Origin: Paenibacillus sp. MBLB1832
GTDB taxonomy: Bacteria > Bacillota > Bacilli > Paenibacillales > NBRC-103111
Reading direction: 5' to 3'
Assembly (NCBI RefSeq): GCF_032271945.1
Contig: NZ_CP130319.1
Span: 2,065,001 to 2,129,000 of the forward strand
DNA length: 64,000 nt
Shown here: in pieces, positions 26,271 through 34,385 of the stretch
How positions within the stretch are numbered: position 1 is the stretch's first letter
Layout: each line of letters begins with the position of its first letter
Notes under the pieces: generated by a model
Databases searched by the model: none
Seen by the model: only the letters and a program-made list of their open reading frames with translations
What the model was told of the DNA's origin: nothing
Program-made: the position numbers and the translations under genes

Positions 26271-27365
26271 GTGATGTCAGCAAAATTAAGAGTAGGTATC
26301 GTCGGAGGAACTGGTATGGTGGGGCAGCGCTTTATTGAGCTCCTTGATCAGCATCCATGGTTTGAAGTAACAGCAATCGCAGCTAGTGCTGGATCTGCAG
26401 GAAAAACATATGAAGAAGCCGTAAAAGGCAGATGGAAGCTATCCTTCGCATTACCAGATGCTGTGAAAAAAATCATCGTTCAAGACGCATCCAAAGTGGA
26501 AGAAGTTGCAGCGAACGTTGACTTCATTTTCTGCGCAGTCGATATGAAGAAAGATGAAATCAAAGCGCTGGAAGAAGCTTACGCGAAAGCAGGTCTTCCT
26601 GTTATTTCGAATAACTCCGCTCACCGCTGGACGCCAGACATTCCGATGGTCATTCCAGAAGTAAACCCAGAGCACATCGAAGTCATCGCGGCACAAAGAA
26701 AACGTCTTGGTACGGAGACAGGTTTCATCGCGGTTAAGCCGAACTGCTCGATTCAAAGCTATGTTCCAGCGCTTCACGCGTTGAAGGATTTCAAACCGAA
26801 ATTTGTTGTGGCTTCGACCTATCAAGCGATTTCAGGTGCAGGCAAAAACTTCACCGACTGGCCAGAAATGCTAGATAACGTGATTCCATACATCGGTGGC
26901 GAAGAAGAGAAGAGCGAGCAAGAGCCGCTGCGGATCTGGGGCGCTATCGAAAACGATGAAATCGTGAAAGCAAGCGAGCCGCAAATTACGACGCAATGTA
27001 TTCGTGTACCAGTGACTGACGGTCACTTGGCGACCGTATTCGTATCCTTTGAGAATAAACCAACGAAAGACATCATTCTGGAGCGTTGGCAGCAATTCAA
27101 AGGCCGTCCGCAGGAGCTGGGTCTTCCAAGTGCGCCGAAGCAATTCGTGACGTATTTTGAAGAAGAGAACAGACCTCAAACCAAATTGGATCGCGACATC
27201 GAAGGCGGAATGGGTGTATCCGTTGGAAGATTGCGTGAAGATTCCCTGTATGATTTCAAATTCGTTGGACTATCGCACAACACGTTGCGCGGCGCAGCTG
27301 GCGGAGCGGTTCTGATCGCTGAATTATTGAAAGCCGAAGGTTACATTCAACCAAAACAAGGTTAA
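26271..27365 (+). CDS. asd: Aspartate-semialdehyde dehydrogenase (fungal/archaeal-type)
   Basis: A 364-residue enzyme reducing aspartyl phosphate to aspartate semialdehyde with NADPH, feeding lysine, threonine, methionine and diaminopimelate. NADP loop GIVGGTGMVGQRF (9-21); catalytic C159 in KPNCSIQSY; TYQAISGAGKNF; substrate His in VTDGHLATVFV. NNSAHRW and VIPEVNPEH with this length point to the fungal/archaeal subclass rather than the usual bacterial ~330-residue type. GTG 26271 is 9 nt after GGAAAGGA; ATG 26274 is equally possible. It is controlled by the lysine T-box upstream. Confidence 0.95.
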   Translation: MMSAKLRVGIVGGTGMVGQRFIELLDQHPWFEVTAIAASAGSAGKTYEEAVKGRWKLSFALPDAVKKIIVQDASKVEEVAANVDFIFCAVDMKKDEIKALEEAYAKAGLPVISNNSAHRWTPDIPMVIPEVNPEHIEVIAAQRKRLGTETGFIAVKPNCSIQSYVPALHALKDFKPKFVVASTYQAISGAGKNFTDWPEMLDNVIPYIGGEEEKSEQEPLRIWGAIENDEIVKASEPQITTQCIRVPVTDGHLATVFVSFENKPTKDIILERWQQFKGRPQELGLPSAPKQFVTYFEEENRPQTKLDRDIEGGMGVSVGRLREDSLYDFKFVGLSHNTLRGAAGGAVLIAELLKAEGYIQPKQG

Positions 27366-27374
27366 AACATATCG

Positions 27375-27411
27375 AACAGGTTGCTTCAAGCGAAGCGGCC
27401 TGTTTTTTTTT
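27375..27411 (+). terminator. Intrinsic terminator after asd
   Basis: AACAGG...GCTTC pairs with GAAGC...CCTGTT, followed by seven or more T. Confidence 0.85.
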
Positions 27412-27555
27412 GTCCCATCCAGCTAAAAAGTCGGAAAAGTCATGGAACTTCACTGGAAAATCCCTTCCATCGCTGCCGCAAACATAATACGCTCGAAGGT
27501 ATTTGAGGTGAGCGCACCGACGTTCCGTCTCGACGACGGATCTTATGACTACGGA

Positions 27556-27592
27556 TATAAAACAAGGGTGTCCCTCAGTGGGGACACCCTTT
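27556..27592 (-). terminator. Intrinsic terminator of the SLH repeat protein gene
   Basis: AAGGGTGTCCC pairs perfectly with GGGACACCCTT; the minus strand continues TTGTTTTAT. Confidence 0.85.
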
Positions 27593-27600
27593 GCTGATTC

Positions 27601-29772
27601 TTATTGGATCGTAATCTGATTAATGACAGCACCTACACCTTGCAGAACGATGGCGTGATTGGACACCAAATTCGCAATGTTGCCTGTAATCGTCACACTC
27701 GACGACACATTGTAGGTCGTGGTTACGTTGCTGCCATTGCTGCCTGTTTGGTTAATCGTGATCGTAGCAATTTTCCCTTGATTCGTAAAGGTTACACTGT
27801 TGAACGTGCCCGATACGCTAAACTGTTGATTATTCGCGTTCGTCAACTGAGTCACTTCAGCGAAGAGCGCTGAATTATTATACGAGCGAACCTTGACTAC
27901 GTCGCCTGCCTGCAGGGCAAAGGCGCTGATCAAGGAGCCGCCGCGATAGACGAAAGCTTTGTCATTCAATGTAATGGCTTCAGCTTGATTGCCGCTGACG
28001 AGAATGAGCACATTGTTCGAAGCGGAGATAATTGTGCCCGTTTTCTCCGTAATCGTCGGTTGGGAAGAGGCAGATCCATCGGCTCGCTGAGTAACTTCTG
28101 CTGAGACGAGAAGGCCGTTATAATAATGGGCTTTGATGACGTCGCCCGGCAATAGAATGCCCACTGAGCTAGCTGCACCGTTTAAGTAGAGGAACGAATT
28201 CGCATGGAGCTGAAGCTGATACGACTGGCCGCCGCTAGTCAGTGTTAGCTGATTGTTCGCTATGGGACCCACAACGGTGCCTGTCATTTCGCCTGTCGTG
28301 GTGACTTGTGCCACACTTTTCGTCACTTCAATGACCGCGACATAGTTATTGTAGGCATAAGTGGTCACGATATCGCCAACCTGCAGTGCAGCCAGATTCG
28401 TCAGCGAGCCGTTGCGATAGACGACCGCGCTGCTGTTAAGCGGAAGCCCTTTGACCTGGCTGCTCGTGTTCATTAGCAGAACGTTGTCACGAATCGGGAA
28501 AGCAATTGTTCCAGATTCAACACTGTCATAGTTCGTTGGCGTTCCAGTTGTTCCTACAGGCTGTGTCACTTCAACGAAGCTAACGCCGTAGTTGTAGGAA
28601 CGCGTGCTCACGATATCGCCTAATTGCAAGCCAGAGGCTTGGATTTGCACGCCATTGCGGAAGAATAGCACGCCTGCATTAAGCGGCAACGTAATCGTCT
28701 GCCCGCCGCTTACGAGCGTAAGCGTGTTGCCCGTAACTGCTGCGGCGACCATGCCCGTTTTGACTCCAACAGCCTGAGTAGGGGTACTTGGCGTCCCGCC
28801 GCTGAGCTGTGTAACCTCAATATAAATAATCGTATTGTTATAATAGCGAATTTTCACGGAATCTCCAGCGAGTAAAGATGATGCACTTACACGGGCCCCA
28901 TTGCGGTAAATAAACACATTCGCATCCAACGTCATGCTGCTCGTTTGCCCGTTCACGCTGTTGCGGAACGTGAGTACATTTCCACTTACCAGCGTGGACA
29001 CCGTTCCTGTGATCAGCCCGTCATTGTTGCTCGGCAATTGATTGCCAGCTCGATCGAGCAGCGCGGCGATTTGCGCGCGGGTGACCAGCTGTTTAGGGCG
29101 GAACGTGTTATCTTCGAAGCCGTTCACAAGCCCTTTATCGACCGCTACCTTCACATAGCCGACAGAACCAGCGGGCACGGCTTTCGCATCTGCAAACGGA
29201 AGCTTTGCGTTCATATTGGCTTCGGCTTCATCCTGAAGCTTCAGTGCTTTAATAAGCAAAGTCGTGGCCCATAGCCGATCTGCGGGCTGGTTCGGATTCA
29301 CATTCGTATCCGTTTCACCAAAGAGATCGTTCTCCAGGGCAACAGCCACATAGCCGACAGCCCATGACGGGATGGCAGCGGCGTCATTGAAGTTCAACTT
29401 CGTCGCTTTCTCTTCCGCTGACTCCGCTTGGTCGCGAAGTCCCATTAACCGAACAGCGGCTGTAATGGCTTCGATCCGAGAAACCGTTTCCTGAGGTCGA
29501 AAGGAACCGTCGGGATATCCATCGAAAATGCCTCGATTTGCAAGGCTCATGATGTAGCGCAAAGCCCATTCAAACTCTTTGCCCTGCGTATCTTTGAAGT
29601 CAATCTTGAGCTGAATCGTCTGGTTTTTGTCAGGCAGCCGCCGCTCATTATTCTTGTGATCGTTATCCTTGTTGTCACGGCCTCCCTGTGCAAAAGCGGA
29701 TGTTCCCATGCCTAGTGCAAGTGTGACGGCGAGTGCGGGGACGATCCATTTTTTCATACGCGAATGCTTCAT
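27601..29772 (-). CDS. Surface protein with three SLH domains and five-to-six copies of a ~75-residue beta repeat
   Basis: A 723-residue secreted protein. The start is the ATG at 29772 (MKHSRMKKWIVP), downstream of AAGGAG; the longer frame has no ribosome site. Signal peptide to about residue 30 (SAFA|Q), then a charged linker, then three SLH domains (about 60-245: IFDGYPDGSFRPQETVSR, GFEDNTFRPKQLVTR). The rest is repeats with the pattern GTV..NxLTLxSGG...LxLN...xYRNG...LxxGDxVxxxxYN...EVTQ, five clear copies and one degenerate last copy. SLH domains anchor to pyruvylated secondary wall polymer. The repeat family is not one I recognise; it may be a surface spacer. Confidence 0.85.
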   Translation of the reverse strand: MKHSRMKKWIVPALAVTLALGMGTSAFAQGGRDNKDNDHKNNERRLPDKNQTIQLKIDFKDTQGKEFEWALRYIMSLANRGIFDGYPDGSFRPQETVSRIEAITAAVRLMGLRDQAESAEEKATKLNFNDAAAIPSWAVGYVAVALENDLFGETDTNVNPNQPADRLWATTLLIKALKLQDEAEANMNAKLPFADAKAVPAGSVGYVKVAVDKGLVNGFEDNTFRPKQLVTRAQIAALLDRAGNQLPSNNDGLITGTVSTLVSGNVLTFRNSVNGQTSSMTLDANVFIYRNGARVSASSLLAGDSVKIRYYNNTIIYIEVTQLSGGTPSTPTQAVGVKTGMVAAAVTGNTLTLVSGGQTITLPLNAGVLFFRNGVQIQASGLQLGDIVSTRSYNYGVSFVEVTQPVGTTGTPTNYDSVESGTIAFPIRDNVLLMNTSSQVKGLPLNSSAVVYRNGSLTNLAALQVGDIVTTYAYNNYVAVIEVTKSVAQVTTTGEMTGTVVGPIANNQLTLTSGGQSYQLQLHANSFLYLNGAASSVGILLPGDVIKAHYYNGLLVSAEVTQRADGSASSQPTITEKTGTIISASNNVLILVSGNQAEAITLNDKAFVYRGGSLISAFALQAGDVVKVRSYNNSALFAEVTQLTNANNQQFSVSGTFNSVTFTNQGKIATITINQTGSNGSNVTTTYNVSSSVTITGNIANLVSNHAIVLQGVGAVINQITIQ

Positions 29773-30165
29773 CTTTCTCTTCTCTCCTTCATAAATTAAA
29801 TGAGATGGAATAACGATTATGCAGCGCTTGTTGCGTAGGTAAAACATATTACAGGATTCGGAAGAAGTTGGGTTTTTCTGGGTGTCATTTGTAAAATAAT
29901 TCAAATTAGAAGAGAATCCGCTTCCAAGCGCCATAGCCTCACTGTCTAGCGGATGCATGACATTTTCAAAGATTAAGGAGAAGATTCGGTCTTATTTGCA
30001 AAAAAAATTAATATATTTTTCTTAAAACGAGGTTGCTTAGAAGGAAAATAACAGACGAAGAGATAAGTAATAGATGTGAAATTTGCCTAGCACGTCAAAT
30101 GTCGTCCAATCAGCTATCACCCAGCTAAATTCCTAGCATAGTATGTAGGAAGGTGGTGATGACAA
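29773..30165. other. 393-bp divergent intergenic region, no gene seen
   Basis: An AT-rich gap between the divergent SLH gene and the 30166 gene. It must contain both promoters, but I could not pick convincing -35/-10 pairs. No RNA structure or repeat was recognised. Confidence 0.5.
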
Positions 30166-30456
30166 GTGACTTTTACACTTGAAAGTTGGATGATTTACAC
30201 GTTATGGGGAGTTTTTGGCTTTATGCTGATTGATTTCCTAATCGCTTTTTTCAAATCCTTCTGGCAAGGATCTTTCGGTCCAACAATCGTGTTAGGTTAT
30301 TTAAAAGATGTCTTATACTACGTGCTGCCACTGAACGTTCTACTTTCTATGGTTTCGTTTGATCCAACGTACTACACGATCATCGTTTTTTACTTCATCG
30401 GCGGTCTGGCGATCATGGCCAAGTATGTGTTGGATGTTATTCGAAGATTCCAATAG
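30166..30456 (+). CDS. Small hydrophobic membrane protein upstream of FtsH-like protease
   Basis: A 96-residue protein with GTG start after AAGGTGGTGATG. Three hydrophobic segments are visible (about 7-28, 43-62, 66-86), ending in KYVLDVIRRFQ on the cytoplasmic side. I recognise no family. It lies 110 bp upstream of the FtsH-like gene on the same strand, with a hairpin lacking a T-run between them, so the two are probably cotranscribed. A role as partner or adaptor of the protease is inference from context only. Confidence 0.7.
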   Translation: MTFTLESWMIYTLWGVFGFMLIDFLIAFFKSFWQGSFGPTIVLGYLKDVLYYVLPLNVLLSMVSFDPTYYTIIVFYFIGGLAIMAKYVLDVIRRFQ

Positions 30457-30470
30457 TTGTGCCAGGGCCC

Positions 30471-30489
30471 TGCCCTAGGCAGGGCTTGG
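30471..30489 (+). repeat. Intercistronic hairpin without T-run
   Basis: GCCCTGCC-CTA-GGCAGGGC is a perfect 8-3-8 stem between the small membrane gene and the protease gene. No U-tract follows, so it may act in RNA processing or stability rather than termination. Confidence 0.45.
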
Positions 30490-30566
30490 AAGGAATTCTT
30501 TCTCCAGAAGTCGAACTTGTGTATGCAATGTGGAATTTCAAACTTATATATAAAGGAAGTGTAGCC

Positions 30567-32306
30567 ATGAGGAGATATCAATGGATTAAATGGCGAAAGT
30601 TCATCCTCTGGCTAGCAGCCGTTGTTTTGCTTGGCGGACTGTTATGGGCAGGTGGGCCGACAGCTTGGGGGATTGCGCTTAGTATAGCCAGCCTTCTGAT
30701 GCAATTGCTTTTCGCAATGGTGTTCATGATTATTCAGTTTGTTGCCTTGTTCTGGTTCCTTGCTCGCGGGCGAACGTATTGGATTCTGCCTGGAGAGACG
30801 GGCTCGACGTGGGATGATTATCGTGGAAACCCTGAAATCGTGGAGAATGCAAAACGGATCGTGACCCTCCTCAAAGGCGTCAAGTCGTTCAAAGAAATGG
30901 GTGGAGAAGCGATTCGCGGATTGCTGCTCTGCGGGCCTCCTGGAACGGGGAAGTCCTACTTGGCACAGGTTATTGCAAATGAAGCACAGGTACCATTTGC
31001 TTATGCATCCGCACCTAGCTTTCAAAACATGTTCTTCGGTGTCGGTAACTTGAAGGTGATGGGCATTTACAAAAAAGCTCGCAAGCTTGCGCGCGTTTAT
31101 GGCGCTTGTATCATCTTTATTGACGAAATCGATGCCATCGGGATGAGCCGTCAAGGCGGCGGTGCTGGCGGCGGTATGATGGGCATGATGGGAATGGGCG
31201 GCGGCTCAGGCCTACTGAACGAATTGCTCTTGCAAATGGACCCGCCAAATATCGATAACTCTAAAATTGTGAAGCTGTTGCGTTCGCTTGGTCTACGTCG
31301 TAAAAAGGCAGAACGACCGCCAGTCTTAACCATAGCAGCCACTAACTTGCCAGATGTTCTTGATTCAGCCTTGCTACGACCAGGCCGCTTCGATCGTCAA
31401 CTATGGGTAGATGTTCCTGACTATGACGGTCGGGTCGACATTTTCCAATACTATTTAAAAAAGGTGAAAATGGACGAAACGCTAACCGCAGAGAAAGCGG
31501 GTCTCGATTCCATTGGATATAGCCCTGCTCAAATCAAACATATCGTCAATGAAGCTGTTGTTATCGCGCATCAACGCGGTGCGCAAGCGGCCAGCTACGA
31601 AGACTTCCGAGCTGCGATGGAGACCTACGAGTGGGGGCTCAAGCAGCCGCTTCGCTCCATGCGGGACGACGAGAAGCGCAATGTCGCCTATCACGAAGCG
31701 GGTCATGCGGTGGCGCAGTTCCTGCTTAAACCACATGAACGTGTGTGGAAAGTGACCATCATAAGGCGTGGCGGAGCGCTTGGACTTTCGGCAACGAAAG
31801 AGACACACGAGCGTTATAACCGAACTGATTCGGAGATGTTAGCTGAGATACAGGTGTGTCTGGCAGCTCGTGCGGTGGAGGATGAATTCCTTCACAAGAA
31901 ATTAAATGGTGTAACCTCCGACTTGCAGCATGCTACTCAAATTGCTGGAGCCTACTTAGGTATGCTAGGTATGGGAGATGAACTGTTCAGCTTCTTAGCG
32001 GTCGGTTCTCGTACCGATGGGCTCAAGGCGCTTCGACCACAGATTAATGAGCTTCTGAAAGATCAGATGCAAGAAGTGAAGAAACTTGTACTCGATTATG
32101 CAGATTTCGTTCATAAGATTGCGGAAGAGCTCCTGAAACGTGAAGATTTGACAGGCGATGAAATTGAAGATATTTTCACAGAGTTGTATGGAGACTCGCG
32201 TCCTCGGGCGATTGAGGTTAAACCTGCACCTCTGAAAAAGCCGCTCTCACTGGAAAAACCAGCAGATGGCCTTAACGATTTCGATGAGGATTTGAAGGAC
32301 AGCTAA
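30567..32306 (+). CDS. FtsH-like membrane AAA protease lacking the extracytoplasmic domain
   Basis: A 579-residue protein; ATG at 30567, 7 nt after AAGGAAG. Two closely spaced N-terminal helices (about 10-28 and 34-64) have only a short loop between them instead of FtsH's ~70-residue outer domain. AAA module: Walker A GPPGTGKS (123-130), Walker B IIFIDEID (182-189), a Gly/Met-rich insert (about 197-215), and SRH with LLRPGRFDR. M41 zinc site: HEAGH (376-380), third ligand D452 in TSDLQHAT. It is probably a processive membrane-linked zinc protease. The tail after 555 is acidic/Lys-Pro rich. The FVGVG-type pore loop appears as MFFGVGN. Confidence 0.9.
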   Translation: MRRYQWIKWRKFILWLAAVVLLGGLLWAGGPTAWGIALSIASLLMQLLFAMVFMIIQFVALFWFLARGRTYWILPGETGSTWDDYRGNPEIVENAKRIVTLLKGVKSFKEMGGEAIRGLLLCGPPGTGKSYLAQVIANEAQVPFAYASAPSFQNMFFGVGNLKVMGIYKKARKLARVYGACIIFIDEIDAIGMSRQGGGAGGGMMGMMGMGGGSGLLNELLLQMDPPNIDNSKIVKLLRSLGLRRKKAERPPVLTIAATNLPDVLDSALLRPGRFDRQLWVDVPDYDGRVDIFQYYLKKVKMDETLTAEKAGLDSIGYSPAQIKHIVNEAVVIAHQRGAQAASYEDFRAAMETYEWGLKQPLRSMRDDEKRNVAYHEAGHAVAQFLLKPHERVWKVTIIRRGGALGLSATKETHERYNRTDSEMLAEIQVCLAARAVEDEFLHKKLNGVTSDLQHATQIAGAYLGMLGMGDELFSFLAVGSRTDGLKALRPQINELLKDQMQEVKKLVLDYADFVHKIAEELLKREDLTGDEIEDIFTELYGDSRPRAIEVKPAPLKKPLSLEKPADGLNDFDEDLKDS

Positions 32307-32422
32307 CATGGCCGACAAACGGCATGTGAACAATGATTGCCTCCTTTTTGGCTATAATGGTCAGAAGGGGGGCAATTTCTATGTGCGGCCATCATGTAAA
32401 ACAACAAAAGGAGAATTCGATC

Positions 32423-34084
32423 ATGGACTATGATGTCATCGTCGTTGGAGCAGGGCTCGCAGGATTAGTGGCAACCGTCGAGATCGCGGATGCTGGGAAA
32501 AAGGTGTTACTGCTCGATCAAGAACCGGAAGCTTCCTTGGGCGGACAAGCCTGGTGGTCGTTCGGCGGGTTATTTCTCGTGAATTCACCCGAGCAGCGTC
32601 GCCTTGGGATCAAGGATTCACTAGAGCTGGCTTGGCAGGATTGGCAGGGCTCGGCGGGTTTTGACCGCGTGGACGACGAGGACTATTGGGGGCGAAAATG
32701 GGCCCAAGCCTACGTAGAGTTCGCCGCAGGCGAGAAGCGCGAATGGCTGCGCAGCCAAGGCATTCGCTTCTTTCCGGTTGTGGGCTGGGCTGAGCGTGGC
32801 GGCCAGCTGGCCGATGGGCACGGCAACTCTGTCCCCCGATTTCACATCGTGTGGGGGACAGGCCCCGGGATTGTAGCGCCGTTCGAGCAGCGCCTAAGAG
32901 CGCATATGGTGACGGGGATGGTGCAATACAAGCCCCGCCACCGTGTGAACGAGCTGCTCCAAGTTGGCGGCGCCATCGTTGGGGTAAGCGGCGACGTGCT
33001 CGCGCCGAGCACAGCTGCACGCGGCGAAGCGAGCTCGCGCGACGCTGTTGGCGAGTTCGTGTACAGCGCGCAGGCGGTCGTCGTCAGCAGCGGCGGCATC
33101 GGGGCGAACCATGCGTTGGTTCGCCAATATTGGCCGAGCCGGCTGGGCACACCCCCGGCAAAGATGCTGTCTGGCGTCCCAGCCCATGTGGACGGCCGGA
33201 TGCTGGCGATCGCCGAGCAAGCTGGCGGTCGGATCGTGAACCGTGATCGGATGTGGCACTACACGGAAGGCATTGAGAACTGGAATCCCGTGTGGGAGCG
33301 ACACGGAATTCGCATTCTGCCAGGGCCATCGTCGCTCTGGCTCGATGCGCGCGGGCAGCGGTTTACGGCGCCGAATTTTCCTGGCTTTGATACTTTAAGT
33401 ACCCTGGAAGCTATACAGAAAACAGGTTATAACTATTCATGGTTTATTTTGACTCAGAAGATTATTGAGAAAGAATTCGCACTTTCAGGGTCCGAGCAGA
33501 ATCCCGATTTGACTGGGAAAAGCATTCGCCAAGTACTGTCTCGCGCACTGCCAGGGGCGATGGCTCCCGTTCAAGCTTTTATGGATAAAGGAAAAGATTT
33601 CGTCGTAGCCTCTACGCTGGCCGAACTTGTTAAGGGAATGAATGCGATAACCGAGGAGAAGTTATTAGATCTTGCTCAGATCGAGCGTCAAATCCAAGCG
33701 AGAGATCGGGAAATCGAAAACAAGTTTACGAAAGATGCGCAAATTACCGCCATTCGAGGCGCTCGCAACTATGTGGGAGATAAACTGATCCGTGTGGCGA
33801 AGCCCCATCGCTTGCTGGATCCAGCGAGTGGACCGCTCATCGCCGTTCGTTTAAATATCGTCAGCCGCAAAACATTAGGAGGACTGCAAACTGATCTTTC
33901 AGGGCGCGTCTTGAATCAGGCTGGTGAGGTGGTGCCAGGACTGTATGCCGCAGGCGAAGCTAGTGGATTCGGCGGGGGCGGTCTTCATGGGTACCGTGCT
34001 TTGGAAGGCACGTTTCTCGGCGGCTGTCTGTTCACAGGCAGAGTGGCAGGGAGAGCAGTTGCGAAGGAACTTCAATCTCGTTAA
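32423..34084 (+). CDS. FAD-binding dehydrogenase (flavoprotein, KstD/fumarate-reductase fold)
   Basis: A 553-residue protein. The ATG at 32423 follows AAAGGAG by 9 nt. Dinucleotide motif VIVVGAGLAGLVATVEIA (5-22), then DQEPEASLGGQAWWSFGGL. The C-terminal FAD site reads GLYAAGEASGFGGGGLHGYRALEG, ending in GGCLFTGRVAGRAVA. It matches the FAD-binding dehydrogenases related to 3-ketosteroid dehydrogenase and fumarate reductase flavoprotein subunits. The substrate is unknown. The middle of the gene (about 32640-33370) is distinctly more GC-rich than its ends and includes an Ala/Ser/Arg-rich insertion around residues 192-208. Confidence 0.85.
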   Translation: MDYDVIVVGAGLAGLVATVEIADAGKKVLLLDQEPEASLGGQAWWSFGGLFLVNSPEQRRLGIKDSLELAWQDWQGSAGFDRVDDEDYWGRKWAQAYVEFAAGEKREWLRSQGIRFFPVVGWAERGGQLADGHGNSVPRFHIVWGTGPGIVAPFEQRLRAHMVTGMVQYKPRHRVNELLQVGGAIVGVSGDVLAPSTAARGEASSRDAVGEFVYSAQAVVVSSGGIGANHALVRQYWPSRLGTPPAKMLSGVPAHVDGRMLAIAEQAGGRIVNRDRMWHYTEGIENWNPVWERHGIRILPGPSSLWLDARGQRFTAPNFPGFDTLSTLEAIQKTGYNYSWFILTQKIIEKEFALSGSEQNPDLTGKSIRQVLSRALPGAMAPVQAFMDKGKDFVVASTLAELVKGMNAITEEKLLDLAQIERQIQARDREIENKFTKDAQITAIRGARNYVGDKLIRVAKPHRLLDPASGPLIAVRLNIVSRKTLGGLQTDLSGRVLNQAGEVVPGLYAAGEASGFGGGGLHGYRALEGTFLGGCLFTGRVAGRAVAKELQSR

Positions 34085-34098
34085 TTGCAAGAAATAGC

Positions 34099-34132
34099 GA
34101 CCTGAGTCGAGCCCTATCGATTCAGGTCTTTT
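34099..34132 (+). terminator. Intrinsic terminator after FAD dehydrogenase
   Basis: GACCTGA pairs with TCAGGTC with an inner TCGA/TCGA pair, followed by TTTTCTT. Confidence 0.75.
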
Positions 34133-34217
34133 CTTGTCTACGGGGTTGCAAACTCGTCTTAAAATTGTGGAATACCTTAATTTCCCCTCCCTTTCTTCTT
34201 AAGTTTACCGCTTTCCA

Positions 34218-34230
34218 TGTAAGCGCTTCA
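34218..34230 (+). promoter_or_regulatory. Candidate CcpA cre / LacI-type operator upstream of the cohesin-dockerin gene
   Basis: TGTAAGCGCTTCA matches the cre consensus TGWAARCGYTWWCA except that one base is missing before CA. It lies 156 bp upstream of the secreted glucanase-like gene. Carbon catabolite control is inferred. Confidence 0.5.
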
Positions 34231-34385
34231 TGCCTATGATGAAGATATCAACGACGAGCTTGCATCCTACTTTAATATTGGAATAGAGGGTGATCGGAAC
34301 AGAAAATCAAATATGTAATCGCTTACCAAGATGAGATTATCGGATATAGGTGGAGAGGTTTGCTTGTAATCTAAGGAGGAATACG

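Noticed and set aside
30471-30489. Terminator between the small membrane gene and the FtsH-like gene
   Set aside because: The stem is perfect, but no T-run follows on either strand.
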